Shown: positions 24,596 through 33,401 of the stretch, piece by piece | Layout: each line of letters starts with the position of its first letter | Position numbering within the stretch: position 1 is the first letter of the stretch | NCBI RefSeq assembly: GCF_038622445.1 | Contig: NZ_CP152019.1 | Coordinates: 3,570,501-3,634,500, forward strand | Direction of reading: 5' to 3' | DNA: 64,000 nucleotides | DNA from: Sporosarcina sp. FSL K6-1522 | Lineage (GTDB): Bacteria; Bacillota; Bacilli; Bacillales_A; Planococcaceae | Program-made: the position numbers and the translations under genes | Notes under the pieces: model-generated | Told to the model about the DNA's origin: nothing | Database searches by the model: none | The model's input: only the letters and a program-made list of their open reading frames with translations

Positions 24596-25979
24596 CTTTA
24601 CTTCCGCCAGAACTCTCTTTCCCCTTAGCCTTAACATCTCCACTTTTTATATTCGTAGGGATATCCATTTTTGCAGATGGCATGTTAAATGCAAAGGCAT
24701 CTGTACCCGTTCGGTAATAATTAGTAGATAAAAGATCTAGTTGATTTTGTGTTTTGCCCAGTGAGCTGCTGACGACATCTTGGTAAATTGGTGAATAGAT
24801 GGACGTCACATTCTCTGTACTTACCACATTTCTTACTTGATATAAATTCTGTCCTTTTACGGCGAATTTTCCACCCGTACTTGCCCAGCCCGCAACGGGT
24901 ATCATCGCCCCAAATGAAAGGGCCGCATTCGTTACATCTCCTCGGACTGAATAGATGATTCCGTTTGCGCCATCCGCTACTTCCCCAACAACGGGGACAA
25001 GCCCGGCAATGTCTAAGACAAACTGAACAGTATCGAGTACCTTATTTTCTTTCGGTTTATCGACTGTAACGGTTTCTTCTTTGTATTCAACTTTGGACAC
25101 CACTTCATAGAAAACCGTCTGGCCTACCCTATACTCTTTAATGAGTAAACCATTTTCATACGCATGATATTTTATATCTTCTCCTACGTTTTCTCCAATA
25201 GTCTCTACTTTCTTTCCTTCCAGGTTTCGGAATGTGCCCGCAGTAATCATCGTACCAATTAGCTGCTCTTGTTCCTTTATCCATAAATCGCCAGGATTTA
25301 AGTACACTTTTGGGAACATTTCCGTTCGAAGGCCACTTCGAAACGTCTGTACATTCCATTGGCTTGGCACAAAGTTTATGGCACTGACGCCTGCTTGAAA
25401 CAGTCCCTCTATATCCGTCAGCCACGCGTTCATCGTCTGCAAGTCTTGTTCAATGGGAGCTAGTGCGTAAGTCTGCGTTGCATCAAATTCATAAAGTTGC
25501 GAAATGGTATCCGTACGTTTTCGCTTAGAACGAAGAACTCCCTCTTGCACATCGCTATCATCTAAATGGGGCAGTCTGACAATTTCGCTCACATGATCCA
25601 TAATACCATTTGCCTCTTCCGTCAAACTAGCCGTGAGATGACCAATCAGCTCAAGTCCCTGTTCTAAATCCCCCTTTAGGAATTGTTCTACTATGTGACC
25701 AGTTGAAGCAGGTTCGAGTGAATGAAGTGCTGCCTCCATCTGCTGAAGCAAACGTTTGAACTGCTTGGTAAACGACTGAAAAAAATAAAGGAAGGGTAAA
25801 TGACATTCCTGGTAAAAGGAACGTATGGCACTACCCCCCGCTCCTTTCAATTGTTCCTCCATCTGAACTAGCCCATTCACTGCATGTTCGATGGCTTCCA
25901 CTTCACTGCTTAGCCTGTCTAACATAGTAATATTGCGCTGCACTCCATCTTGAAATAAATCTACGTCTACTATTTTCAT
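24099..25979 (-). CDS. Complete LXG-domain T7SS toxin with PoNe DNase tip
   Basis: The 626 residues contain an LXG domain (1-215; LKG at 44-46), a mid-region (216-310), a pre-toxin TG linker (315-375, LDIAGLVPVVGEVADGANGI), a second linker (380-445) and a PoNe DNase domain (465-626) with the PD-(D/E)XK-like VIDEAKFG at 538-545. LXG proteins leave the cell through the ESX/T7SS-b apparatus and poison neighbouring cells. It is the only gene here with an intact head, promoter and start. No T7SS core gene and no small LXG chaperone gene is in the window. It is first in a run of same-strand modules. Confidence 0.92.
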   Translation of the reverse strand: MKIVDVDLFQDGVQRNITMLDRLSSEVEAIEHAVNGLVQMEEQLKGAGGSAIRSFYQECHLPFLYFFQSFTKQFKRLLQQMEAALHSLEPASTGHIVEQFLKGDLEQGLELIGHLTASLTEEANGIMDHVSEIVRLPHLDDSDVQEGVLRSKRKRTDTISQLYEFDATQTYALAPIEQDLQTMNAWLTDIEGLFQAGVSAINFVPSQWNVQTFRSGLRTEMFPKVYLNPGDLWIKEQEQLIGTMITAGTFRNLEGKKVETIGENVGEDIKYHAYENGLLIKEYRVGQTVFYEVVSKVEYKEETVTVDKPKENKVLDTVQFVLDIAGLVPVVGEVADGANGIIYSVRGDVTNAALSFGAMIPVAGWASTGGKFAVKGQNLYQVRNVVSTENVTSIYSPIYQDVVSSSLGKTQNQLDLLSTNYYRTGTDAFAFNMPSAKMDIPTNIKSGDVKAKGKESSGGSKETSVADFDAKTATNKQKGNYGEIISSDNLVNNQSLKDAEYDLKPIGRGAPSSIDDKIVHGIDGLYENANVESPIKYVIDEAKFGSSQLGKTAKDGPQMSDDWLTGEKTKRSRILKAVDGDKELAEKITEALEDGQVERVLSKVDSNGNVKTYKLDDKGNIIGDWP

Positions 25980-26029
25980 AGGCTACGCCTCATCGAGCGT
26001 TTGGAAATCATCTCTTCATAACATTCTTT

Positions 26030-26058
26030 ATTATACAATAATACCCGACTGGTGAACA
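26030..26058 (-). promoter_or_regulatory. Probable promoter of the LXG toxin locus
   Basis: A perfect TATAAT on the minus strand with TGTTCA 17 bases upstream, 50 bases before the LXG start codon. The -35 match is weak. No other promoter this good is seen before the downstream modules. The rest of 25980-26303 is AT-rich and gene-free. Confidence 0.5.
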
Positions 26059-26303
26059 TTCTTCTCCCCCTAGCATTCTATTAACAGCTATAATATTCCA
26101 TTTTTAACAAGAAGGTAAAGGTAGATGTTGTAATATTCATAAAAATCGTCCTTACAGATTAATAGTAAAAAAATAGATTGTGACTCTTTTACTACTAATA
26201 CAAGAAAATAGTAGTTAAATAGATTGTAATGAATTAGCCCCTAAGACCACCTACGCAAAAAATCTCTAACATCATGTTTACTCTACATTTCAACACACCG
26301 ACA

Positions 26304-26747
26304 TCAGCCCCGCCCATCCATCTCCCCCACATAATACGGAAATGACAGCACTTGTCGCTTCAAGTCCCGAAATGACTGCCACTTTTTTGTGGTCTCACAA
26401 TACGTTTCCATGTCCATTTTATCACTGACATCCAGGATGGTAAGCGCACGTACTCCATACATTCGATGATGCTCTGCATGCGCCTCGTCCTCCTTTTCCG
26501 CCAAATACAAAGCGAAACGTTTGTTGACCACCGGAATGATAAACAGCTTCACATCACACATCTTTAGCTGGTTTTCATCGCGCATGTTCAAAATCATCGC
26601 ATAATCCAATTGGTCATAGGGAATATGGCTTGCGGGCTCATCCAGCGTCACCATTCCTTTCTGCACTGCATAATAAATCGCATGCGCTAAATACGGTTCA
26701 TCATACGTCATCGCATCATGCAATAACTCCTTGACTGCTTGTCCCAC
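26304..26747 (-). CDS. Uncharacterised protein of the replication cluster
   Basis: A 147-residue soluble protein (LHDAMTYDEPYLAHAIYYAV, then LFIIPVVNKRFALYLAEKED and WQSFRDLKRQVLSFPYYVGE). I do not recognise the family. It overlaps the helicase gene by 32 bases, so it is co-translated with it and probably belongs to the same phage- or plasmid-derived replication unit. Confidence 0.55.
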   Translation of the reverse strand: MGQAVKELLHDAMTYDEPYLAHAIYYAVQKGMVTLDEPASHIPYDQLDYAMILNMRDENQLKMCDVKLFIIPVVNKRFALYLAEKEDEAHAEHHRMYGVRALTILDVSDKMDMETYCETTKKWQSFRDLKRQVLSFPYYVGEMDGRG

Positions 26748-27975
26748 GATTTAGCACCTCCCCGGTAAATTTGTTGTACCATGCGCATACCGTCCCCACT
26801 GGACCGTTGCGGTTTTTTGCCACAATAAGCTCCATTACATTGTCGTTGTCATCCTTTGTGTAATAGGCATCGCGGTATAAAAAGACAATGACATCCGCAT
26901 CTTCCTCAATCGAACCCGATTCGCGCAAGTCAGCCATCATCGGGCGCTTATCCTGCCGTTGTTCAACAGCACGGCTAAGTTGCGCCAACGTAATGACAGG
27001 GCAATGAAACTCACGCGCCATCACTTTCAACGCTTTTGTGATGGCCGATACTTGTAAATGCATCGTCTGCTTGTTGTCATCTGTATGGATCAGCGTTAGA
27101 TAATCAATAAGAACAAGTGGTTTCAACCCTGTATGTTCACTCATGACCTTGCGTATTTTCATGCGCATGTCTGGAACAGTTTGCCGACTCCCATCGAAAA
27201 TTTGAATCTTCGTTTCACTCAACAGCCCAACAGCTTTTGGCCAGATTTCTTTTTGCGGATCTGTTAATAGCTTGTAAGGATTTCGCATGCGACTTCTCGA
27301 AAAACGTCCTGTCGAGGCGAGGAGTCGATCTCGTAAACTAGTCGCCGACATTTCGAGTGAAAAAATGATGGGGACATACCCTTTCCAGCCAGATTGCTTC
27401 GCAACATGGAGCATAACGTCCGATTTTCCCATGGATGGTCGAGCGGCCAAAATCGTTAATTCCCCATCTTGAAAGCCATTCGTCATGTCATCCACCTTGT
27501 CAATGCCAGAAGGTGCGCCGTCTTGGATGTCTTTTTCAACGAATGGTGCCTCATAGACGTCAATGAGCATGGACGAGATATCAGAATGGTCACTCGTACG
27601 CTGCTCTGTCAGGGCCGCAAGTTCCGTTGTAATGCGGTCAATGGACCAATCTTCCTGCGCCGCAATATGCAGTACATTGTTCTTTTCACGTTCCCGCCAA
27701 ACATCTAGTAACGCACTGACATGATCATCGAATTTGTCAATCTGTGCATAGTTTGTCAGGTCATTGATATAATTCGCGCCACCTAGATCTTGTGGACTAT
27801 ACGTCGTCAGTAATGTAATCATATCCACCGCTTTCCCGGCTCGTCGAAGCTCCGTCATCGACTGGAAGATGTTGCGATTCGTCGGATTTGTAAATTGCGC
27901 TGCAATGAGATTTGATTCGACAATTAAATAATTTTCTTTGAGCATTGAGCCAAGCACTGCTTTTTCTGCAATCAT
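26716..27975 (-). CDS. DnaB-like replicative helicase
   Basis: The 419 residues show the DnaB N-terminal domain (EKAVLGSMLKENYLIVESNL) and the RecA-like domain: Walker A ARPSMGKSD, then SLEMSATSLRDRLLAS, Walker B LVLIDYLTLI, and TLAQLSRAVEQR with DADVIVFLYRD near the end. It is somewhat shorter than chromosomal DnaB (about 450). It overlaps the DnaD-like gene by 4 bases. Such DnaD/DnaB pairs are typical of phage or integrative-element replication modules, not of the chromosomal dnaC locus. Confidence 0.88.
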   Translation of the reverse strand: MIAEKAVLGSMLKENYLIVESNLIAAQFTNPTNRNIFQSMTELRRAGKAVDMITLLTTYSPQDLGGANYINDLTNYAQIDKFDDHVSALLDVWREREKNNVLHIAAQEDWSIDRITTELAALTEQRTSDHSDISSMLIDVYEAPFVEKDIQDGAPSGIDKVDDMTNGFQDGELTILAARPSMGKSDVMLHVAKQSGWKGYVPIIFSLEMSATSLRDRLLASTGRFSRSRMRNPYKLLTDPQKEIWPKAVGLLSETKIQIFDGSRQTVPDMRMKIRKVMSEHTGLKPLVLIDYLTLIHTDDNKQTMHLQVSAITKALKVMAREFHCPVITLAQLSRAVEQRQDKRPMMADLRESGSIEEDADVIVFLYRDAYYTKDDNDNVMELIVAKNRNGPVGTVCAWYNKFTGEVLNRGTSSQGVIA

Positions 27976-28778
27976 AGGTCTTCTCCTTTCGCGAGATCTA
28001 ACGTGAATTCTTCCACATATTTTTTCTGAACTTGTCCTTTAGCTGATGTGCGTTCTTGCTTCACCTGCGCAACCATGCGTGTCCAATTCCGTCGGATAGA
28101 CGCCGGCGAGAGGACAACCGTGTGCCAAAATGCATGTTGTTGTGACCAGGTCATGACATATGTAATTTGTTCAATCGTCCACTGATCCTGTTCCACCAGC
28201 AATCTAAAATCGTTTGCCCATTTCTGGAGATTTGGTTCTTTTATCCCCGGATGATTCCTACTAACCTGCTCATAGAAAGACAACGCAAGTTGATAAAAAA
28301 GAGAGGCCTCATCGTAAACTTGTTTGCGACAAGTACTGTTCTTTTCGTTCTTCTCATTCTTTTCATTCTTGTTAGCTGTTACCTGTCTGTTAGTCGTCTG
28401 TTGCCCGTCTGTTTCTCGATCTGTTGTCGCCTCCTCTTTTCCTTGATAAACGCCCCAGTTAATAATCGTTATCAGCCGATTATGCGCTGTGGATTCGTCT
28501 GTTAGAAATTCGTATTTCGCAAATCGTTTAAGTGCCGTTCGTACCTTTTGAATGCTGCTATTCTTTCCACATTTTTGGACGAGTGCCGGCAATGACGTGA
28601 TGCATTGACCGGGACGTGCGGTAAATCGTTCGCCTTTCCACTCCCATTGTTTTTCACTATGATTCGCCATCATGAGTAATGTGATCAGCAGCACTTTTTG
28701 CTCAGGTGTCGCCTCTGTCCAAATCGGCTTGTCCAGCAATTCTCGATGCAATTTCACCCAGCCTTGTTCCAATCTCAT
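27972..28778 (-). CDS. DnaD-like phage replication initiator
   Basis: This 268-residue protein begins with the winged-helix domain of phage replisome organisers (GWVKLHRELLDKPIWTEATP ... LITLLMMANHS, then RPGQCITSLPALVQKCG and VRTALKRFAKYEFL). A low-complexity KNEKNEKNEKN linker and a helical C-terminal region follow. It probably loads the DnaB-like helicase encoded immediately downstream. No origin repeats are evident in or near the gene. Confidence 0.75.
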   Translation of the reverse strand: MRLEQGWVKLHRELLDKPIWTEATPEQKVLLITLLMMANHSEKQWEWKGERFTARPGQCITSLPALVQKCGKNSSIQKVRTALKRFAKYEFLTDESTAHNRLITIINWGVYQGKEEATTDRETDGQQTTNRQVTANKNEKNEKNEKNSTCRKQVYDEASLFYQLALSFYEQVSRNHPGIKEPNLQKWANDFRLLVEQDQWTIEQITYVMTWSQQHAFWHTVVLSPASIRRNWTRMVAQVKQERTSAKGQVQKKYVEEFTLDLAKGEDL

Positions 28779-28890
28779 CCCCTACTTTCTTCTTTATAGA
28801 TGACCAGCCGTCTTACCCTCTATATAGAGACTTCCATCGCAAAAGGATACATCTTTTGAAAATTTATTTTTTATTTATGGCGTTCACAAC

Positions 28891-28936
28891 AAAAAACACT
28901 GGAAATCCGTCGGTGGATTTTCAGTGTTTTTATTTT
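28891..28936. terminator. Terminator between 28959 and the replication cluster
   Basis: AAAAACACTGGAAATCC pairs with GGATTTTCAGTGTTTTT. It separates the upstream gene (28959-29900) from the DnaD-like gene. Confidence 0.75.
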
Positions 28937-28958
28937 TGGGAATGGATTTTCACTCTTA

Positions 28959-29900
28959 CTACTTTTGCTCTTCTATACATTTTTCTGGATCAATATGTGT
29001 CACTTCCCATTGCCCTTGCTTCCCCTTCACCAACTGCGACACTAAAACGTCCGTGTCATTCGTTAGTTGAATAAAAATAAACCGATAATCATGACCATCC
29101 GTACCGATAATATCAATGGTTTTCACAAAGCCATCCCTTTTTGTCGGCAATCGTTTTTTGATGAATTTACACCAGCCCCCGTACTCAATATCGACAACGT
29201 CTTCCGCCTTTTGACGCCAACCATGATAGGCCGCACATAGAAAATCCTCGCCTGTCAACGTGATGGCATCTATTTTGGATAGTCCCTCTTCCTGTATAAC
29301 TGAGATAATTCCGTAATGATATTGGAAACCTGTGACACCGGTCGCTGTGCCATTGATCGTTTCGAGTTCAACGAAAAATTGAAGCGGTGGCTTGTTAGTG
29401 GGATTCGGCAATTTATATAATTTGATGAGATTGGTATGGCCGATGCCTTCGAAAGAGGAAAGATAGGATGCGTATGGCATTTTCTGTTGATAGGCTTTGG
29501 TGAAAAAGTTATACGCAATCGGGAATGGTTCCCTTGCCTCACCGACTGTTCCACATCCTCCAATGAGCGAACTTGTTAAATTTTCAGCTTCTCGTAATAT
29601 GCTGAAATAATTGAGGAGCATTTGTTCAGGCGTCTCCATTAAAGATGGTGGCAAATGGATTTCATCATAGGTCTTTTCAGAATATGGAGCGAAAAATTGA
29701 TAACCGAACACTCGACGATTTAAGATGGAGCGACAGGAAGGACGAAAAAATTGCTCTACATCTAGCTTTGGTTTTATTGCTTGTTGTTCGACCTGCTCCC
29801 GTTTCCTCCATTGTCGACTCTGCATTTCCGCTCCCATGACAAATACGGTTGGCTGCTCCGCACTTAGCCTTTGAAATCGAGCTCGTTTCCAAAATCTCAC
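28959..29900 (-). CDS. Uncharacterised 313-residue protein
   Basis: A GTG start behind GGGGAG. The protein is soluble with a basic N terminus (RFWKRARFQRL). A conserved-looking core reads LIGGCGTVGEAREPFPIAYN, then YASYLSSFEGIGHTNLIKLY, and a C-terminal beta-rich half contains DIIGTDGHDYRFIFIQLTND. I do not recognise the family. It is transcribed in the same direction as the replication cluster but is separated from it by a terminator. Confidence 0.6.
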   Translation of the reverse strand: MRFWKRARFQRLSAEQPTVFVMGAEMQSRQWRKREQVEQQAIKPKLDVEQFFRPSCRSILNRRVFGYQFFAPYSEKTYDEIHLPPSLMETPEQMLLNYFSILREAENLTSSLIGGCGTVGEAREPFPIAYNFFTKAYQQKMPYASYLSSFEGIGHTNLIKLYKLPNPTNKPPLQFFVELETINGTATGVTGFQYHYGIISVIQEEGLSKIDAITLTGEDFLCAAYHGWRQKAEDVVDIEYGGWCKFIKKRLPTKRDGFVKTIDIIGTDGHDYRFIFIQLTNDTDVLVSQLVKGKQGQWEVTHIDPEKCIEEQK

Positions 29901-30104
29901 GTAGTGACTCCCCTTTATTGATCACAATTCATGGTTTTATTCCCATCCCTACAAAAATACATATTTAGGATAAACAACGATAGGATTAAAGCTATTATTT
30001 TCATATAGCGGTAATGATTACGTTCATCTTTCTACCAGTTTTCCATTATACTATTCATAGGCATGCTACATGCTACATGCTACACGTCAACATCGTAGAG
30101 AGGA

Positions 30105-31067
30105 ATGAGGAAGATTCACATCAATTGGAAGAAGCTACTTGTTTTCATTGTTTCGATTTTCTTACTAATCCAAATCGCCGGCAGCTTCTTTTTCTATGAG
30201 CTCGCTATCAAACGAGGGCCTAAAGATTTTCTACAGAATAACGCAGATTTAGACGTGTCGGATCAAACAATGGACCTGTTCTTAAATGGAGAATGGATTG
30301 ACTGGGTCAATGCTCAGCCATTTGAAGAACTCACCTTAACTGCACGTGACGGACTGACGCTGTCAGGTTACTTTTTGCCAGCAGCCGAACCGACAGATAA
30401 ATTGGTGATATTCACACATGGTTATTTAGGGCATGCCAAGCAGATGGGGCTCTATGGGCAGCATTATTATACGGATTTGGGCTATAACCTATTTATGCCT
30501 GATGCACGGGGACACGGAAAGAGCGAGGGGAATTATTACGGCTTCGGCTGGCCTGATCGGCTCGATTTGATGGATTGGACACAGCTGTTGGTGGACAAAT
30601 TAGGACCTGATACGCAAATCGCTTATCATGGGTTATCAATGGGGGCAGCGACCGTCTTGATGGCGAGTGGAGAAGAACTTCCCCGCCAAGTAAAAGCCAT
30701 TATCGCGGATAGTCCGTATGCGTCCGTTTATCAATTATTTAGCTATCAAATGAACCGCATGTTTTACCTACCGGCGTTTCCTTTATTGGATAGTACGAGC
30801 CTGCTAACGAAAATCCGAGCGGGCTATTCTTTCAGAGAAGCAAATGCATTGAAAGCAGTGGAGAAAACGACTGTCCCAATTTTGTATATCCACGGGGAAA
30901 GCGATACATTCGTTCCAACGAAGTTGACCAAGGAACTGTTCCAGCATACGGCCAGTGACGCCGAACTTTTGCTTGTTCCGAATGCCAATCATGGGGAATC
31001 TTTTGCGTTGGCGACAGAGGAATATAAGAGGACGATGGATGATTTTTTGGAGCAGTATATTGAATAA
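30105..31067 (+). CDS. Membrane-anchored alpha/beta hydrolase
   Basis: The protein starts with a basic stretch and one hydrophobic segment (LLVFIVSIFLLIQIAG), probably an uncleaved anchor, followed by an alpha/beta hydrolase domain. The nucleophile elbow is GLSMG (about residue 176), the acid lies in GESDTFVP, and the histidine in NANHGES. HGYLGHAK forms the oxyanion region. It resembles the YqkD-type hydrolase at 42590 in layout. Its substrate is unknown. Upstream is a 7-bp triplet repeat (ATGCTAC x3). Confidence 0.85.
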   Translation: MRKIHINWKKLLVFIVSIFLLIQIAGSFFFYELAIKRGPKDFLQNNADLDVSDQTMDLFLNGEWIDWVNAQPFEELTLTARDGLTLSGYFLPAAEPTDKLVIFTHGYLGHAKQMGLYGQHYYTDLGYNLFMPDARGHGKSEGNYYGFGWPDRLDLMDWTQLLVDKLGPDTQIAYHGLSMGAATVLMASGEELPRQVKAIIADSPYASVYQLFSYQMNRMFYLPAFPLLDSTSLLTKIRAGYSFREANALKAVEKTTVPILYIHGESDTFVPTKLTKELFQHTASDAELLLVPNANHGESFALATEEYKRTMDDFLEQYIE

Positions 31068-31093
31068 AAATGTCGGGTACTTTTACCACGGCG

Positions 31094-31131
31094 ATTAGGT
31101 CATACGCTATATACTCAGCGTATGACCTGAT
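31094..31131. terminator. Bidirectional terminator
   Basis: AGGTCATACGCT and AGCGTATGACCT form a perfect stem between convergent genes (hydrolase on plus, YfiT-like on minus). Confidence 0.75.
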
Positions 31132-31145
31132 TTACCTCTGATGTA

Positions 31146-31655
31146 TTATTTTGATAATGCATTTTTTATATGGGCTAAGTGGTGCTCTTCATGCCAAGCC
31201 AATTTTGCCACTTTTTTTGCAACTGGTATTTCACCATTTTGTTGATGGGTAAAAACGCGAGCTAATTGCTCTTCAGTCAGACTATGTCCTAAAGATACGA
31301 TGCGCTCATTGATCCCTTCGAGCATTTTAATAGAACTTTCTACAGGAAGCTCTGTATCCGGCTGAATCGCCCACTTTTCTTCATCAAAAGCTGGTGCTGT
31401 CGGATTCTCATCTGTTAACGCTAGCTTCAAACGTTGATACATATTCAACTGAGAATCTGCAATATGATGGACAAGTTGACGAACTGTCCAGCTCCCCTCA
31501 CGATACGTTTTGCTTAATTCCTCATCACTTAATGAGTCAACCGTTTCCCGTAATCGAATTGTGTACGTTTCGATTTGCTTTAGCCATTCTTGAATATTTT
31601 CTACTGTTACGTGTTCAGGAACTTGTAATTGCCCGATCGGATATTTTACCTCCAT
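31146..31655 (-). CDS. YfiT/BstA-type DinB-fold protein (putative bacillithiol transferase)
   Basis: A 169-residue four-helix DinB-fold protein with the three metal-binding histidines visible: HHIADS in the middle and WHEEHHLAHI at the end. It begins MEVKYPIGQLQVPEHVTVEN, closely matching Bacillus YfiT. Members are metal-dependent thiol transferases acting on bacillithiol adducts, a xenobiotic-detoxification role. AAAGGGG precedes the chosen ATG by 6 bases. Confidence 0.9.
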   Translation of the reverse strand: MEVKYPIGQLQVPEHVTVENIQEWLKQIETYTIRLRETVDSLSDEELSKTYREGSWTVRQLVHHIADSQLNMYQRLKLALTDENPTAPAFDEEKWAIQPDTELPVESSIKMLEGINERIVSLGHSLTEEQLARVFTHQQNGEIPVAKKVAKLAWHEEHHLAHIKNALSK

Positions 31656-31850
31656 TTTCAATCCCCTTTTCTCTATTCGTATTTTCGTTGATTATTTTCG
31701 GAATTGTCTTTCACAACCTAAATACTCAGTTCGACAAAAGGAGAAAGAATCCTTCATTTATTCTATATCCTGCAAAAAGGCAACATTAACTACTGTCTTC
31801 ATGAATTCTTATTAAGCTAAAGCACTCGGTAGTTGAAGAAGACCTTTCAA

Positions 31851-32366
31851 TTAATTGCCCCATGCTGTAATTGCGTAAATTATTTCTCTGGGATTCGGAT
31901 CGTGCTCTAAATAGCCTAGATAACGAGAAACTAGAACACCGTAGCTAAAATCCTGACCAATCATCCATATAGGATCATAGTTGACGTGCTCCCATAAAGT
32001 GCTAAAGTTCTTTAGTGCCCATTTTCCGTCAACAAGAAATATTGGACAATTATCTATCCCCAAAAATAAATACACTAATTCATTTTCAATTTTAATTCCT
32101 TGGACATACTGAATAACCTCTTGTTCCCAACTAAATTCTTGTCTGACATCACTATATTTAGTCGCGAAATACTCTTTATGTAATTCATAATTCCATTTCT
32201 CGTGAACTTTATGTAGAATGCTTTCTAATTCTGGAGACGTAATGATTTCACTTTTTTCTATAACATTTGATATATGTTGTGGAAATAAATTCATTACATT
32301 AGCCTTCTGATACCTTTGTTTATTCGCTTTTATTTTTTGCTGTATTCGTTTTTTTCGCTCATTCAT
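31851..32366 (-). CDS. Uncharacterised conserved protein
   Basis: From the ATG behind GGTGAGG, 171 residues with a basic N-terminal helix (MNERKKRIQQKIKANKQRYQ) and a mixed C-terminal domain (KIENELVYLFLGIDNCPIFL, then GQDFSYGVLVSRYLGYLEHD). I do not recognise the family. It stands alone with no obvious operon partner. Confidence 0.55.
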   Translation of the reverse strand: MNERKKRIQQKIKANKQRYQKANVMNLFPQHISNVIEKSEIITSPELESILHKVHEKWNYELHKEYFATKYSDVRQEFSWEQEVIQYVQGIKIENELVYLFLGIDNCPIFLVDGKWALKNFSTLWEHVNYDPIWMIGQDFSYGVLVSRYLGYLEHDPNPREIIYAITAWGN

Positions 32367-32437
32367 AACCTCACCCCATCGCATTCCATCATCCTAATAA
32401 TACCATAAAAACCTAATATAAGAGGAATTGACAAAAG

Positions 32438-32465
32438 CGCTGGAGCCTAGACGAGTAATATCTAT
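32438..32465. repeat. Intergenic repeat fragment (GCGCTGGAGCCTAGA)
   Basis: The string GCGCTGGAGCCTAGA-cgag also occurs with one difference at 46739-46756 (GCGCCTGGAGCCTAGA). Related GGCGCC-centred sequences flank yneF. It looks like a dispersed intergenic repeat of this lineage. Confidence 0.4.
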
Positions 32466-32541
32466 ATACTCGCTTATCCATAAGATTTTATAATTTCCTA
32501 GCGATTAAAAAATACTTCATTATAGTAGGTTAACGGGGGAA

Positions 32542-32775
32542 TTAATAACAGATATTTTCACCGGTATACTCTCTTAAATGCTCTACAGCTAACACCACTG
32601 CGCTTTCCTCTGTCTCTATCAAAGATAATCCTTTGTGTATAGGACTCCAGTACTCGTATCCACAATCTTCCGTCCACTTATAGACCCCGATTGTAAAAAA
32701 ATGATCCTTACGTTTAACAATTTGTACTTTATATTGATGACTCAGAGACAATATTTCCTGTATCACTTGCTCCAT
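32542..32775 (-). CDS. Small uncharacterised protein
   Basis: A 77-residue protein (MEQVIQEILSLSHQYKVQIV ... RKDHFFTIGVYKWTED) with alternating strands and a final helix (ESAVVLAVEHLREYTGE). The ribosome site is weak (GGTGA) and the family is unknown. The region to its left, 32385-32541, has nothing clear beyond the repeat fragment. Confidence 0.45.
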   Translation of the reverse strand: MEQVIQEILSLSHQYKVQIVKRKDHFFTIGVYKWTEDCGYEYWSPIHKGLSLIETEESAVVLAVEHLREYTGENICY

Positions 32776-33086
32776 CAAATCACCGTCTTTGACTACTATC
32801 AACGTGGATAGTATGTTATTTCTTGTCCAGTCATCAGGTTATGCCACAACTCAATTACTCAACATCTCCCCCAAAACCAAGCCCACTCTCATCAAGTGCC
32901 CCCTATACGAATGTTCCGTTTTTTGCCACGGTGACGACACTTGCTCATGGATTAAAATAGGATACTAACGATTGACCCACTCTATATAATAATAGCCCCG
33001 TTAGATACTCCTTCTTTTGTGACGTTCAATTTACCTTCTGGCACCATCCCTAAGCCTACCATTACATGCCTGCCACGAGCTCCTGT

Positions 33087-33118
33087 ATTTCAATCCACGC
33101 ACTCAAGTAGAGTGCGAC
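33087..33118 (-). CRISPR. Solitary type I-C CRISPR repeat with leader-like flank
   Basis: The 32 bases read on the minus strand as GTCGCACTCTACTTGAGTGC followed by GTGGATTGAAAT, the classic type I-C repeat of Bacillales with one or no change. Only one copy is present. To its right, 33119-33260 is AT-rich and purine-rich on the minus strand, like a leader. No cas gene is in the window. The remainder of 32803-33401 has no gene. Confidence 0.75.
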
Positions 33119-33401
33119 TGCGAAAATCTGATAAAAGTATAAATCAATCTAGAGATTTTATCACAATTCAACTTCCTTACCACTTTCTCACTTTCTCACT
33201 TTATTACCTACTACTTTATCTCAATTCCAAGAATTATTCAAAGAAATCCCGGTGCGAATCTCCCAGGGATTTCATGTGCACTTGCGGTTCGTACTCATAA
33301 ACCCAAACTATATAAATTCCCCGAGCAACTGATACTTTTTTCACGCTTTCTAAGCAAAAACCCTATATACTTTTATCATACATACAGGAGGGGGAATCTT
33401 T

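Noticed and set aside
30060-30085. Tandem ATGCTAC triplet before the hydrolase gene
   Set aside because: Three 7-bp units only; too short to interpret beyond noting it.
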